The notes beneath the pieces were generated by a model. The model was not told the DNA's origin. It searched no databases and saw only the letters and a list, made by a program, of their open reading frames with translations. Below are positions 42,470 to 51,018 of a DNA stretch of 64,000 bases, one piece after another. A program made the translations under genes and the position numbers. Numbering within the stretch: position 1 is the stretch's first letter; each line of letters begins with the position of its first letter. Source of the DNA: Chlamydiae bacterium RIFCSPLOWO2_12_FULL_45_20 (GTDB lineage Bacteria > Chlamydiota > Chlamydiia > Chlamydiales > SM23-39); assembly GCA_001796285.1 (NCBI GenBank), contig MGMD01000018.1, positions 1 to 64,000 of the forward strand, in the 5' to 3' direction.

Positions 42470-43763
42470 TTTTGATTTTTTTTAAAGAGCGCTCATTCGA
42501 GCTTAACACTTCAAGATCGAATTCATCGCGAGACAGTTTCCATCCTTTGGAAGGAATCGTGCCTGCGTAGTGGAAGACATAGCCCCCAATCGTCTCGTAT
42601 TCGGGGCTGGCGGGGATTTTAATGCCGAGTTGATTTTCAATATCGATGAGGGTCATCTTGGCATCTATTACCCAGCCTCCATGAGGAAGCGCCCAATATT
42701 CTTCCCCTTCATCGATGTCCGATTCATCCTCAATTTCCCCGACAAGCTCCTCCAAAATATCCTCAATGGTGACAATCCCCTCTGTGCCCCCGTATTCATC
42801 AACAATGATTGCCATGTGGATATGCTTGTTACGAAATTCTTGCAATAGCTGTGCAATTTTCTTTTTCTCTGGGACGTAGATAACATCAGAAACAATAGTC
42901 TCTATGGGGGCATTCAGGTCGAAATGCGGTTTCGCAAAGCATTTCAGAAGATCTTTGTAGAGGGCGACCCCAATAATATCATCCAGAGATTCTTTGTAGA
43001 CGGGAATACGGCTGTAGCCCTCTTCTGCAAAAAGCTTAGCTGCTACTTTGATGGATGTGGTGTTTTCGATACTAAATACATCGACCCGAGGTACCATCAC
43101 TTCTTTTGCGACGCGTTCTTTAAAATTGACAAATGAGCTGATGAGTCTTTGGTCGCTGGGATCAAGATGGTGCTGAAGCTCTGACTCCTTAATCATCTCT
43201 CGAATTTTCCCTTTATCGGTGACCAGCCCCCCCTCTTCTTCCGTTTGCGTTTTATAGATTAAAAGACGGGCGAGTTTTAAAAAAAAACCAACAAGGGGGA
43301 ATAAGACGAAAAGATAAATAGAAGCGAAGGGCGCGGCAATACGTAAAAAAGCTTTGCTCCATACGTTTCCCATCAGCCTTGCAAGAAAGTCAAAGACTAC
43401 AGAAAGAGCAATAATGGAGAGTCCTAGAGTAAGGAGGGGTGCCCAGTCCTCTTTGGAGGGCATTTCGTCCACAAGATGATGGAGCCCAGAGATTGTAGAG
43501 ATCGCATAAAAAAACGCGGTAATCGCATAGGCAAGGGAATAGATGTGTTTGGAAAAGGTGATGCAAAAATAGAGATTTTCCCAGTCGTGAAGAGGGAAGA
43601 ATTTATGCAAAAGAGAACGAAAGAAAAACCAGGGCGCACCTCTCGATTTAAGCAGCTCTTTTGACTTATATCTTCCCAGACGAAGAACCGCACTGCTACA
43701 GGTCGTTAAAAAGAAAGATCCCAAAAGCAAAAGGAGGGGAAGCAAGGGGGTATCGGGGATCAT
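42423..43763 (-). CDS. CBS-domain hemolysin/CorC-like membrane protein (TlyC type)
   Basis: The 446-aa protein has an N-terminal membrane part of the CNNM type (about residues 1-170), with four helices. A CBS pair follows (about 215-340, with V-P-R-V-D-V-F near 222, S-R-I-P-V-Y near 249 and I-V-D-E-Y-G-G-T-E-G-I-V-T near 319). The CorC/HlyC domain is at the end. Related proteins export Mg2+ or other cations; the hemolysin name is historical. It begins 4 bp before the ybeY stop, so the two are coupled. Chlamydia has the same order. Confidence 0.93.
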   Translation of the reverse strand: MIPDTPLLPLLLLLGSFFLTTCSSAVLRLGRYKSKELLKSRGAPWFFFRSLLHKFFPLHDWENLYFCITFSKHIYSLAYAITAFFYAISTISGLHHLVDEMPSKEDWAPLLTLGLSIIALSVVFDFLARLMGNVWSKAFLRIAAPFASIYLFVLFPLVGFFLKLARLLIYKTQTEEEGGLVTDKGKIREMIKESELQHHLDPSDQRLISSFVNFKERVAKEVMVPRVDVFSIENTTSIKVAAKLFAEEGYSRIPVYKESLDDIIGVALYKDLLKCFAKPHFDLNAPIETIVSDVIYVPEKKKIAQLLQEFRNKHIHMAIIVDEYGGTEGIVTIEDILEELVGEIEDESDIDEGEEYWALPHGGWVIDAKMTLIDIENQLGIKIPASPEYETIGGYVFHYAGTIPSKGWKLSRDEFDLEVLSSNERSLKKIKIIPRSGKAAESESGI

Positions 43764-44191
43764 GAAGCCTTCAGCGTCAGTCTTAACTCATCTAAATTAC
43801 GCATACAACTTTTTTCTTTTTTGCGCATGGCCCTTCTTTCTTTTTCCTCAAGATCATCCCATCCCATCAGATGAAGGATGCTGTGGACGATGTAGAGCAT
43901 CGTTTCTCGATAGGGATCAAGTCGCCCTTTTTTGGCGTACTCTTTAGCAATGTAAGGACAGACAAACACTTCTCCGAGATGCGTATCATCGAGAGGAAAG
44001 GAAATACAGTCCGTTGGAGACGGATCGTGAAAATATTGATGGTGAAGGTTTGCAATGTGTTCTTTCGTTACGAAGTAGACCGAAATTTCTTGGAAGGGAA
44101 TCTCAAGATACAATAGAGTCGCCTTTACAAGAGCCCTTACAGAGCTCTTGCAAATCTTTAGATCTTTTTGTCGGTTATAGACAGAAATCAC
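43760..44191 (-). CDS. ybeY: Endoribonuclease YbeY (rRNA maturation), with an altered metal motif
   Basis: YbeY trims the 16S rRNA 3' end and takes part in ribosome quality control. The 143-aa protein has the signature region H103-S-I-L-H107-L-M-G-W-D-D113. The usual pattern is H-G-x-L-H-L-x-G-Y-D-H, so the third zinc ligand His is Asp here and the Gly after the first His is Ser. Start is a GTG, whose bases overlap the stop of the upstream small basic gene by 4 bp. Confidence 0.9.
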   Translation of the reverse strand: MISVYNRQKDLKICKSSVRALVKATLLYLEIPFQEISVYFVTKEHIANLHHQYFHDPSPTDCISFPLDDTHLGEVFVCPYIAKEYAKKGRLDPYRETMLYIVHSILHLMGWDDLEEKERRAMRKKEKSCMRNLDELRLTLKAS

Positions 44192-44349
44192 AGAGCGGAA
44201 GGTGTTTTGGGAAGGTTGGTGACTCTTTTATTCTCACCATCTCGCCACTTACCGAGCTTTCGAAGCACATCGACTCGTTCGAACCGCTTCAAAACATTCC
44301 TTTTCTTACCGCTTTTACTGCTTCTGCCGTAGCTGTTATGTCTGGTCAT
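44188..44349 (-). CDS. Chlamydial/verrucomicrobial small basic protein (53 aa)
   Basis: The 53-aa protein starts M-T-R-H-N-S and has K-K-R-N-V-L-K-R-F-E-R-V-D-V-L-R-K-L-G-K-W near residues 15-36, then V-T-N-L-P-K-T. This matches the TIGR04137-type small basic protein of Chlamydiae and Verrucomicrobia, presumed to act at the ribosome. AGAGAAG precedes the ATG. It overlaps the ybeY GTG by 4 bp. This small gene and the next one correspond in position to the tiny genes before ybeY in Chlamydia. Confidence 0.85.
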   Translation of the reverse strand: MTRHNSYGRSSKSGKKRNVLKRFERVDVLRKLGKWRDGENKRVTNLPKTPSAL

Positions 44350-44359
44350 TATTCTTCTC

Positions 44360-44521
44360 TCATATTACAGGGATGAATCGGTTCTCAAGAGTGCTGAGAT
44401 TTTTATGCGGCTTGTAGCCATGTTTCAATAGGTCTTTTTTGGGACCAGTCTTTACTCCGCCAAGGCGTGGTCTCCGTGGAGATTGATTCCTCATTTGGCC
44501 CTGCTTGCTTGTGCGAGTCAT
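44360..44521 (-). CDS. Small basic protein of 53 aa
   Basis: This 53-aa gene lies 10 bp upstream of the small basic gene. It reads M-T-R-T-S-K-Q-G-Q-M-R-N-Q-S-P-R-R-P-R-L and then G-G-V-K-T-G-P-K-K-D. More than a quarter of the residues are Lys or Arg, suggesting RNA or ribosome binding. Its place, immediately before the TIGR04137-like gene, matches a similar tiny gene in Chlamydia. I do not know its function. Confidence 0.78.
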   Translation of the reverse strand: MTRTSKQGQMRNQSPRRPRLGGVKTGPKKDLLKHGYKPHKNLSTLENRFIPVI

Positions 44522-44594
44522 AATTACTCCCGTCGGGTTTTCAAAGGAACCATAGTAGTATAAAAAGCGCTAAAAATCAAGAGTTATACCATTT

Positions 44595-44624
44595 GAGCCA
44601 TTCTCGCTGTAGCGAGAATGGCTC
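44595..44624. repeat. Perfect 14-bp inverted repeat
   Basis: GAGCCATTCTCGCT (44595-44608), two bases GT, then its exact complement 44611-44624. No T-run follows on either strand. It lies directly downstream of the HolC-like gene, so it could stop transcription or protect the 3' end of that message, or be a binding site before the small basic genes. Confidence 0.75.
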
Positions 44625-44627
44625 GTA

Positions 44628-45128
44628 TTATTGCGCTTCTATCAGGAATCCATACTGTTTATAGGTGTCAAAGCGGGAGGAGGACAGATTTTTTTTGATG
44701 GCAGAGGAAAGGTCTTCAAACTCATATACAATTTTTAAAGGAGGATCCAAAAGAAGAGAGGTTGAAGAGAGATTAAAGGCCGCCTTGGCTCGATTCAAAT
44801 TTTTTCTCTCTTTGGTAATGACAATGAGTGCTTCACACTCTTGATCGGATCGTTGATGAGGCAAAAAGCTTGTGGCAGGTAGCCTCCAAAGAAGCTCATC
44901 GACAAAGTGAAGAGCTCGATCGTCCTCTACTAAAATGAGGAAAGGTTCTTTTTTTTCAAAATGTTTGCTAGCTGTTTCCACGATTTTTTTCAGTTTCGAT
45001 GGGTTATCGCTGACTTGAAAGAAGAGAACGCGGGTATTGCCACATATGGACCGCTGCTCTATGCCAAAACCCTGAGATTGCGTAGTAGCAAAGCGGTCCA
45101 TTGGTACATTACGATGGGTAGGATCCAT
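44628..45128 (-). CDS. HolC-like (DNA polymerase III chi) protein
   Basis: The chi subunit links the clamp loader to single-strand binding protein. The 166-aa protein contains V-L-F-F-Q-V near residue 34, then E-D-D-R-A-L-H-F-V-D-E-L-L-W-R-L near 68-83 and F-L-P-H-Q near 88, which match the chi pattern. It has an N-terminal extension of about 30 residues. The start overlaps the DUF502 gene by 20 bp with AAGGAG upstream. The ending is unusual but the family is short. No psi subunit is seen. Confidence 0.68.
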   Translation of the reverse strand: MDPTHRNVPMDRFATTQSQGFGIEQRSICGNTRVLFFQVSDNPSKLKKIVETASKHFEKKEPFLILVEDDRALHFVDELLWRLPATSFLPHQRSDQECEALIVITKERKNLNRAKAAFNLSSTSLLLDPPLKIVYEFEDLSSAIKKNLSSSRFDTYKQYGFLIEAQ

Positions 45129-45768
45129 CGCTCCTTTCTGTTTCGAATTCTGGACTGATCATGCCACAAGAGACGAGGAATTTGACGACCTCTTCATTCG
45201 TCATCTCAATGCGGCAGACATCGGTTTCAGGAATAAAAAATAAAAAGCCGGAAATAGGATGCGGGGCTGTGGGAACAAATACAGGGACTAGAGGTTCTTT
45301 GATCTTTTCTTTGAGTTCTTGTGCGATTTCACCCGCTTCAAATCCTAAGCACTCGTTGGGTCTAGAGGGGAAAGGAACCATCACGGGGTTTTTAAAGGCT
45401 TTTTTTCCGTCTGCTGCAAAAAGAGCTGCAAAAATATCTTTTGAGACTTTGTATACCGTTTTGATAAAGGGAATGCGGAGTAGGAACCAGTTGCCTAGAT
45501 TGATAAAGGGACGGACTAAAAAGAGCTGGGTCACCATACCTAATAAACAGATAAAGAGGCAAAGGAAGATTAACGAAAAAAGGCGCGATAAGAAAAGAGA
45601 GATTCCAAGCGGCAGTGTGAGATGGAGTTTTAGCTGAATCCATCCTATCAATGGGCCCACGATCTGAAAAAAGGGCTCTGTAAATAGATCGAAAAGAAAG
45701 ACAATCACCATAAGGGTTAAAGCGATGGGAAGAAGGATAATGAGACCGGTTAGGAAGTGTTTTTTCAC
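45109..45768 (-). CDS. DUF502 membrane protein (second copy)
   Basis: The 219-aa protein begins M-K-K-H-F-L-T-G-L-I-I-L-L-P-I-A-L-T, the DUF502 N-terminus, with two membrane helices (about residues 4-30 and 60-88) and P-I-S-G-F-L near residue 171. The neighbouring DUF502 gene is a tandem paralog, sharing the opening block and a S/T-T-G-Y-L equivalent. Start overlaps the upstream paralog by 4 bp. The role of DUF502 is unknown. Confidence 0.85.
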   Translation of the reverse strand: MKKHFLTGLIILLPIALTLMVIVFLFDLFTEPFFQIVGPLIGWIQLKLHLTLPLGISLFLSRLFSLIFLCLFICLLGMVTQLFLVRPFINLGNWFLLRIPFIKTVYKVSKDIFAALFAADGKKAFKNPVMVPFPSRPNECLGFEAGEIAQELKEKIKEPLVPVFVPTAPHPISGFLFFIPETDVCRIEMTNEEVVKFLVSCGMISPEFETERSDGSYPS

Positions 45769-46385
45769 TCCGTTTTCCTTGTTTCAGGTTGAATTACGGC
45801 ACAGGAAACAACGTATTTAATAGCATCTTGGGCTTTCATGTCCATCAGGATGAGATCTTTTTTCTGACACATCACCAAATAGCCTGTCGATGGGTTAGGG
45901 GTTGTTGGAATATAAATGGACACGAGCTCTTTCCCTTCTGCTTCCGAGCAAGTTTGCGGCGCGTTTCCTGCAATCAGGCCAATTGCATAGGCTCCTCTAT
46001 AGGGAAACTGTAGAAGAACAACTTGTTTAAAGGATTGTTCTTTGGAACTCAAAAGGGAGGCGATAATGTCTTTTGTTGTTTTATAGAGTTTATTAACAAG
46101 GGGAATTTTTTCTAATATGAGATCGTTCAAGCGGAGCAGCTGATTGAAAAAAAGCCTTCTTCCTACCAACCCAACGACAAAGACAAGGATGAATAGGCTG
46201 ATCAAGATGCAGACTTGGGTGATGGTTCTAATGACCTGAGGCGAGTTGATGGGAAGACGATCTGTGAGTAGAGAAACAACCCCAATAAAGGGTTTGGTTA
46301 GAAGCCCCACAAAGAAATGGGCAACCCAAATGGTCACTACCAGTGGTAGTAGGGTGACAAGGCCTGTTAAGAAGTATTTCTTCAT
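45765..46385 (-). CDS. DUF502 membrane protein (first copy)
   Basis: The 206-aa protein begins M-K-K-Y-F-L-T-G-L-V-T-L-L-P-L-V-V-T, has the same two-helix plan as its tandem neighbour and N-P-S-T-G-Y-L-V near residue 165. It starts 6 bp after the rnr stop. The tandem pair may form a hetero-oligomer; that is inference. Confidence 0.85.
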   Translation of the reverse strand: MKKYFLTGLVTLLPLVVTIWVAHFFVGLLTKPFIGVVSLLTDRLPINSPQVIRTITQVCILISLFILVFVVGLVGRRLFFNQLLRLNDLILEKIPLVNKLYKTTKDIIASLLSSKEQSFKQVVLLQFPYRGAYAIGLIAGNAPQTCSEAEGKELVSIYIPTTPNPSTGYLVMCQKKDLILMDMKAQDAIKYVVSCAVIQPETRKTE

Positions 46386-46391
46386 CGTGTT

Positions 46392-48518
46392 TTAAGAATC
46401 ATTGCATTTTTTCTTTCTCGCATCTGGCAGTGCCCACGCCGACTGAAGGAGGACGAAATCGACTTCCTCAAGACGCACTGATAACTTTTGTCCCATTTGA
46501 TAGAGCTTTCCCGTCCGGGTTCCTTTAAAGGACATCGACTCGGGGCGGTATTCAAAATAGTCATTGCCGAGGTTGGACACATGGACTTGTCCTTCTAAAT
46601 CGAATAAAGGGACTTCAAAAAATAGGGCAAACGGCTTGATTTTTGTGACGATAGCTTCATAGATCCTTGTTGGATCCTCTTGATAAAAGGTCGCTGCAAA
46701 TCGAAGTTTTTTTAAGATGGTCACAGAACTTTCTGCGCGAAAAGAAACCCGCTCTTTTTCTGAACAGGCCGTTGCTACTGCTTCGAGGTTGAAATCCTTT
46801 GGAAGTTCCTGAAAAAGAAGACGTTGGATCATGAGATCTGTATATCTGCGAATGGGACTTGTAAAATGGCAGTAATGCTCCAAGGCTAGCCCGTAGTGAC
46901 CTAAGTTATCCGTTGAATAGGCAGCCAGTTTCATGCTTCGGATAAAGCTGATGGATAGCTGGGAGAGGTGAGGGGAGTGTTTGGCTTGCTCAAAAAGCTC
47001 TTGGATGTCTTTTCTTAGAGGCTTATTTGGCAGCTGAAAGCCTAGCATTTTTGCAAATTGATAAAAGTCTTCAAAAGTCTCTAAAGAAGGTTCTTCGTGA
47101 ATTCGGTAAATGAGGGAGAGTCCCTTTTTGGATAAATGGGTAGCAACGGTTTCATTGGCCTTAAGCATAAACTCTTCGATCATCTGGTGAGTAATATCAT
47201 ATTCCACTTTTTCAATCTTCTGCGGCACTCCCTTTTTATCTACAAGGATCGTACTACTTGGTAACGAAAAATCTATGCTACCTCTTTCAAAGCGCTTTTT
47301 CTTTAACACGCCGCAAAGCTCTACCATGCGATGAAGAAGAGAGGCATGAGGACTGTTTTTTCGATGTTCCAGCACTTCTAAAGCTTCATTATAGGTAAAC
47401 CGTTTTTGACTGTGGATGCAGCTTCTTTCGATCGAATAATTGACAAGATCTCCTTGTGGGGTAAACTCCATAAAGACAGACTGAGTCAGTCTTGGTACAT
47501 GAGGTTTTAAAGAACAAAGCTCATTGGAAAGTTCTTCCGGAAGCATGGGAATACAGGTGCCAGGAAAGTAGGTTGAATTACATCGAAGATAAGCTGCTTT
47601 ATCAAGATGGCTGTAGGGTTTTACGTAATGTGCGACGTCGGCGATGTGAACACCTAGAAAAAAGTGCCCTCTCGGGTCTTTGGTAAGAGAAATCGCATCA
47701 TCAAAGTCTTTGGCAGTGTCAGGATCAATTGTGACAATCTCCCAGGTGGTTAGATCTTTTCTTTGTGGGTCGATCAGCACAGCCTTTCCATACTGCTTGG
47801 CCTCGTCAATGGCTTCTTGGGTAAATCCATCGGGCAATTCAAATTCTTCAACGGCTGCTTGAATATCGATGGAAGGATCAGAGATGTTCCCAATATTGCG
47901 GGTCACCTCGGCATCCACGAGTCCCTCTTTATTTTTCCAAGTTTTCACTTGGCAAATCACGCGGTCCCCTTCCTCTAGCTCTAATTTAGAGTGGACTTGT
48001 ACTGGTTTTTCAACGCCCAGAAGGGGAGCGTAGGCGATGTAGTGTTTTTTTATTTTGCGGAGGATCGTTCCTGCCAGGTGGGTACGGCTTCTTTTCAGAA
48101 TGGCCACTACTTTCCCTTCGGGGCCTTTAGGAGAGGCCTCAGCCAAGATCTCTACCTCCACCGTATCCCCATCTACAGCTCCTTTTAGGTGGGGGCGAGG
48201 AATAAAGACATCCGCTCCTTTGTCTACGCGGACAAATCCAAATCCTTTGGGTAGAACATTAATTGTTCCCGTTTTAAGCTGATTCGAAATAGGGGACCTA
48301 TACTTGGTTTGGTTGAGGACAATCTCCCCTTTTTCCACCAAATCGTCTAATGTTTGCTTAAATATGTGCGTATGAGCGCTAGGAATATTTAATTGCTGAG
48401 AGAGTTCCGACAATGTGGAGGGGGTATAACGCTTCCCTCGGACATACTCGAGAACAGTTTTTGAAAGATTTAAGGGTTTTTTTATGCTTCTTCCACTCTT
48501 TTTTCTTCTTGATCGCAT
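46392..48518 (-). CDS. rnr: Ribonuclease R
   Basis: RNase R is a 3'-5' exoribonuclease acting on structured RNA. The 708-aa protein has an N-terminal winged-helix region, cold-shock domains (K-G-F-G-F-V near residue 93), the RNB domain with catalytic T-I-D-P-D-T-A-K-D-F-D-D-A-I-S near 266, H-Y-C-H-F-T-S-P-I-R-R-Y-T-D near 545 and a C-terminal S1 domain. The start follows the Arg/Lys-rich opening M-R-S-R-R-K-K. It leads the unit with DUF502, holC-like and ybeY. Confidence 0.96.
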   Translation of the reverse strand: MRSRRKKSGRSIKKPLNLSKTVLEYVRGKRYTPSTLSELSQQLNIPSAHTHIFKQTLDDLVEKGEIVLNQTKYRSPISNQLKTGTINVLPKGFGFVRVDKGADVFIPRPHLKGAVDGDTVEVEILAEASPKGPEGKVVAILKRSRTHLAGTILRKIKKHYIAYAPLLGVEKPVQVHSKLELEEGDRVICQVKTWKNKEGLVDAEVTRNIGNISDPSIDIQAAVEEFELPDGFTQEAIDEAKQYGKAVLIDPQRKDLTTWEIVTIDPDTAKDFDDAISLTKDPRGHFFLGVHIADVAHYVKPYSHLDKAAYLRCNSTYFPGTCIPMLPEELSNELCSLKPHVPRLTQSVFMEFTPQGDLVNYSIERSCIHSQKRFTYNEALEVLEHRKNSPHASLLHRMVELCGVLKKKRFERGSIDFSLPSSTILVDKKGVPQKIEKVEYDITHQMIEEFMLKANETVATHLSKKGLSLIYRIHEEPSLETFEDFYQFAKMLGFQLPNKPLRKDIQELFEQAKHSPHLSQLSISFIRSMKLAAYSTDNLGHYGLALEHYCHFTSPIRRYTDLMIQRLLFQELPKDFNLEAVATACSEKERVSFRAESSVTILKKLRFAATFYQEDPTRIYEAIVTKIKPFALFFEVPLFDLEGQVHVSNLGNDYFEYRPESMSFKGTRTGKLYQMGQKLSVRLEEVDFVLLQSAWALPDARKKKCNDS

Positions 48519-48559
48519 CCTCTCATGATAAGAGAAAATTCTACCACTTGCAAGGTTTT

Positions 48560-49282
48560 TCAGTCAGGAAGGATACCTTTCCAAGCACTCTGCAAGGCCT
48601 CAATCGCTGTAGGGCTACTTAGCATGGCAGATGCAGTAGCAAAGATCTGTTGATGAAGCTCTTGCGCTGCTGTAGAAACATTTTGTACTTGAGGAGTATT
48701 TGTGGAAACAAGGGTCTCCTTCTCTTTTGGGAGGAGTTTTAGAAAGGTTTGCTGAAGGATCTTTAGTGAGTCGAAGTGAGTTTTCGTCTGGGATCGATAT
48801 TGCTGACCTCCTGCATGGATGAGTCTTCCATCAGCGTTATAGGCGGGCTCTTCATCTCTACCTGGAACCTTTTCCACATATTTTAGAAAATCGAATGGCT
48901 CTTGGCATTTTGAATAGACGTAGGCTTTTACTACAGCCACCAGGATCTGCATAAAGCATGCAGGATCGGTTCCTTGACAGAGTTCGTTGAATGCTGCTAA
49001 CTCTTCTTTGTCCAGGGTGTTTCGGTAAATAGTGCATGATTTTTGTATAAAAAGGATCGGATCTTTAGGCATGCAAACATAGGGCGAGCTTTTCAGCTTT
49101 GCCGCAGGCGTGCTGGATATACATTTCCATGCTTGCGATAGATAGTGATAGAGGGTACGTACGAGCAGTGAAAAAAACTCTGAAACTACCCGGATTGTTT
49201 TTGACACAACGGGATGGTTAAACAAAGCAAAGAAAGGTTCTCGCGGAGTCAAAGGGCTCTTGCTAGACTCAGTTTTGAACAT
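48560..49282 (-). CDS. Unknown protein of 240 aa
   Basis: No family is recognised. Residues about 20-55 include an amphipathic or hydrophobic stretch (V-V-S-E-F-F-S-L-L-V-R-T-L-Y-H-Y-L), and the rest is helical and soluble. It lies between folD and rnr and may be the product of a lineage-specific family. The start has no strong ribosome site. Confidence 0.6.
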   Translation of the reverse strand: MFKTESSKSPLTPREPFFALFNHPVVSKTIRVVSEFFSLLVRTLYHYLSQAWKCISSTPAAKLKSSPYVCMPKDPILFIQKSCTIYRNTLDKEELAAFNELCQGTDPACFMQILVAVVKAYVYSKCQEPFDFLKYVEKVPGRDEEPAYNADGRLIHAGGQQYRSQTKTHFDSLKILQQTFLKLLPKEKETLVSTNTPQVQNVSTAAQELHQQIFATASAMLSSPTAIEALQSAWKGILPD

Positions 49283-49344
49283 GATGACCCCTTAATTGAC
49301 GAGTCACTTTAAACAAAAGAAAAATTTTGTGTCAAAATATTGTT

Positions 49345-50181
49345 TTAAGAAAATGCCAAGAGCGTATTTTGGAGGAGCATGGCGATGGTCATTGGGCCAA
49401 TTCCTCCGGGTACAGGGGTAATGGCTGAGGCTTTTGTTTGGACGTCTTCAAAATCGACATCGCCAACGAGTTTTCCATTCACTCTATTGATCCCCACATC
49501 CACGACGACCGCCTGTGGTTTAATCATCTCTTTGCGGATGGATTGGGGACGACCGAGTGCTGCAACGAGGATGTCCGCAGAACGGGTGATGTCGAAGAGG
49601 TGTTCGGTCTGACTGTGAGTCACTGTAACGGTAGCGTTGCAGCCCTCTTTTTTTTGCATGAGAAGGGCTGCTAGCGGCTTACCTACGATATCGCTACGGC
49701 CGACAATGACTACATGTTTTCCTTGGATCGGGATCCTATAGCTTTCCAAAAGGGTCTTCACTCCCAGTGGAGTACAAGGAATAAATCCGTCATCATGGCC
49801 CAGTAGTAGCTTTCCTATATTGACAGGATGAAATCCATCGACATCTTTCCTTGGGTCAATTGCAAACATGATGCGCTGAGGATTGATGTGAGGGGGCAAG
49901 GGAAGTTGGACTAAAATTCCGTCGACAGAAGGCTCGCGGTTCAGTTGGTCGATGGCAAGAATTAGGTCCCGCTCAGAAAGGGTAGGCGGCAGCGTTATGA
50001 TTTCCGATACTATTCCAACGTTTAGACAAGCTTTTTTCTTTGCCTGAACATAGGAGAGTGAAGCGGGATTTTCTCCGACTAAGACCATTGTCAGGCCCGG
50101 TTTTCTTCCAGAAAAACTAGAGATCTTTTCTCTCATAGCCTCTTGGAAGCTTAAGGCAATTTTTTTTCCATCTAAAATCAT
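49345..50181 (-). CDS. folD: Methylenetetrahydrofolate dehydrogenase/cyclohydrolase
   Basis: FolD converts 5,10-methylene-THF to 10-formyl-THF with NADP. The 278-aa protein shows the substrate lysine in S-Y-V-Q-A-K-K near residue 48, the V-Q-L-P-L-P near 91, the D-V-D-G-F-H near 110, the V-V-I-G-R-S-D-I-V-G-K-P-L near 153 and P-V-P-G-G-I-G-P-M-T near 256. Last in a six-gene run, 3 bp after suhB. Confidence 0.96.
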   Translation of the reverse strand: MILDGKKIALSFQEAMREKISSFSGRKPGLTMVLVGENPASLSYVQAKKKACLNVGIVSEIITLPPTLSERDLILAIDQLNREPSVDGILVQLPLPPHINPQRIMFAIDPRKDVDGFHPVNIGKLLLGHDDGFIPCTPLGVKTLLESYRIPIQGKHVVIVGRSDIVGKPLAALLMQKKEGCNATVTVTHSQTEHLFDITRSADILVAALGRPQSIRKEMIKPQAVVVDVGINRVNGKLVGDVDFEDVQTKASAITPVPGGIGPMTIAMLLQNTLLAFS

Positions 50182-50184
50182 CGT

Positions 50185-51018
50185 TTACACGCTTCCCACG
50201 CTCCGATTCAAAATAGCGATCCCAGCATCGTGGATATAGCCGTTGGAGGCAAAAATTGTTTTTTTAGCGTAAATATCAAAGGCTGTCCCATCCCAGTGAG
50301 TCACTTTTCCCCCGGCTTCTTCAAGGAGGAGTTTTCCTGCAGCTACATCCCAAGGGCTCAATGCCACTTCAAAAAAACCATCAAAGCGGCCTGCAGCAGT
50401 GTAGGCAAGATCGATAGCGGCAGATCCCATACGTCTGATGGGGATACCGAGTTTGACAATATCTACAAAATGGTCAATGCAATGGAAAGGATTTTTCACT
50501 AAGTCATAGGGAAAGCCTGTCGCCAGTATCGCCATGTCAAGACTCGAGATTTTGGAGGCAAAGATTTTACGGCCATTAGGCCGTGCGCGGTATAAGAAAG
50601 CGCCGTTTCCGAGCTCTGCGACAAAAAGCTCATCGGTGATCGGTTGATAGATCACCCCTGAAACAACTTTTCCTTCTTGAAGGGCAGCGATGCTGATAGA
50701 GAAGGCGGGGATTTCATGGGCGAAATTCACAGTGCCATCCAGAGGATCGACGATCCAAAATGTTCCGTCTCCGTTGTCTTCCCCTACAGCGCCGCTTTCT
50801 TCAGCGAGAAAGTGGGAGTTTTCCACATTTTTTGCCAGAAGTTCAAGAATCGCTTTTTCTGCTTTATGGTCATATTCTGTTACAAGATTGTGCTTCCCCT
50901 CTTTTGAAGAGATGACAAAATGGGTGCCAAAGCCTTGACGTAAAATTTCTCCGCCTAAAAGGGCTGCTTCGATGCCTGCTAGGGTGATATGGGAGAACGA
51001 TTCTTTCTTTTTAACCAA
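50185..51018 (-). CDS. suhB: Inositol-monophosphatase family protein
   Basis: The 277-aa protein has the Mg2+-dependent phosphatase motifs: E-E-S-G-A-V-G near residue 68, W-I-V-D-P-L-D-G-T-V-N-F at about 83-93 (metal-binding Asp and Thr), and S-P-W-D-V-A-A-G near 213. Members hydrolyse inositol phosphate, PAP or sugar phosphates; some act with the rRNA antitermination machinery. The start overlaps the MreD-like gene by 40 bp. Confidence 0.9.
   Translation of the reverse strand: MVKKKESFSHITLAGIEAALLGGEILRQGFGTHFVISSKEGKHNLVTEYDHKAEKAILELLAKNVENSHFLAEESGAVGEDNGDGTFWIVDPLDGTVNFAHEIPAFSISIAALQEGKVVSGVIYQPITDELFVAELGNGAFLYRARPNGRKIFASKISSLDMAILATGFPYDLVKNPFHCIDHFVDIVKLGIPIRRMGSAAIDLAYTAAGRFDGFFEVALSPWDVAAGKLLLEEAGGKVTHWDGTAFDIYAKKTIFASNGYIHDAGIAILNRSVGSV

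Noticed and set aside
44014-44376. Open frame of 120 codons opposite ybeY and the small basic genes
   Set aside because: It covers three recognisable genes on the other strand and has no motif of its own.
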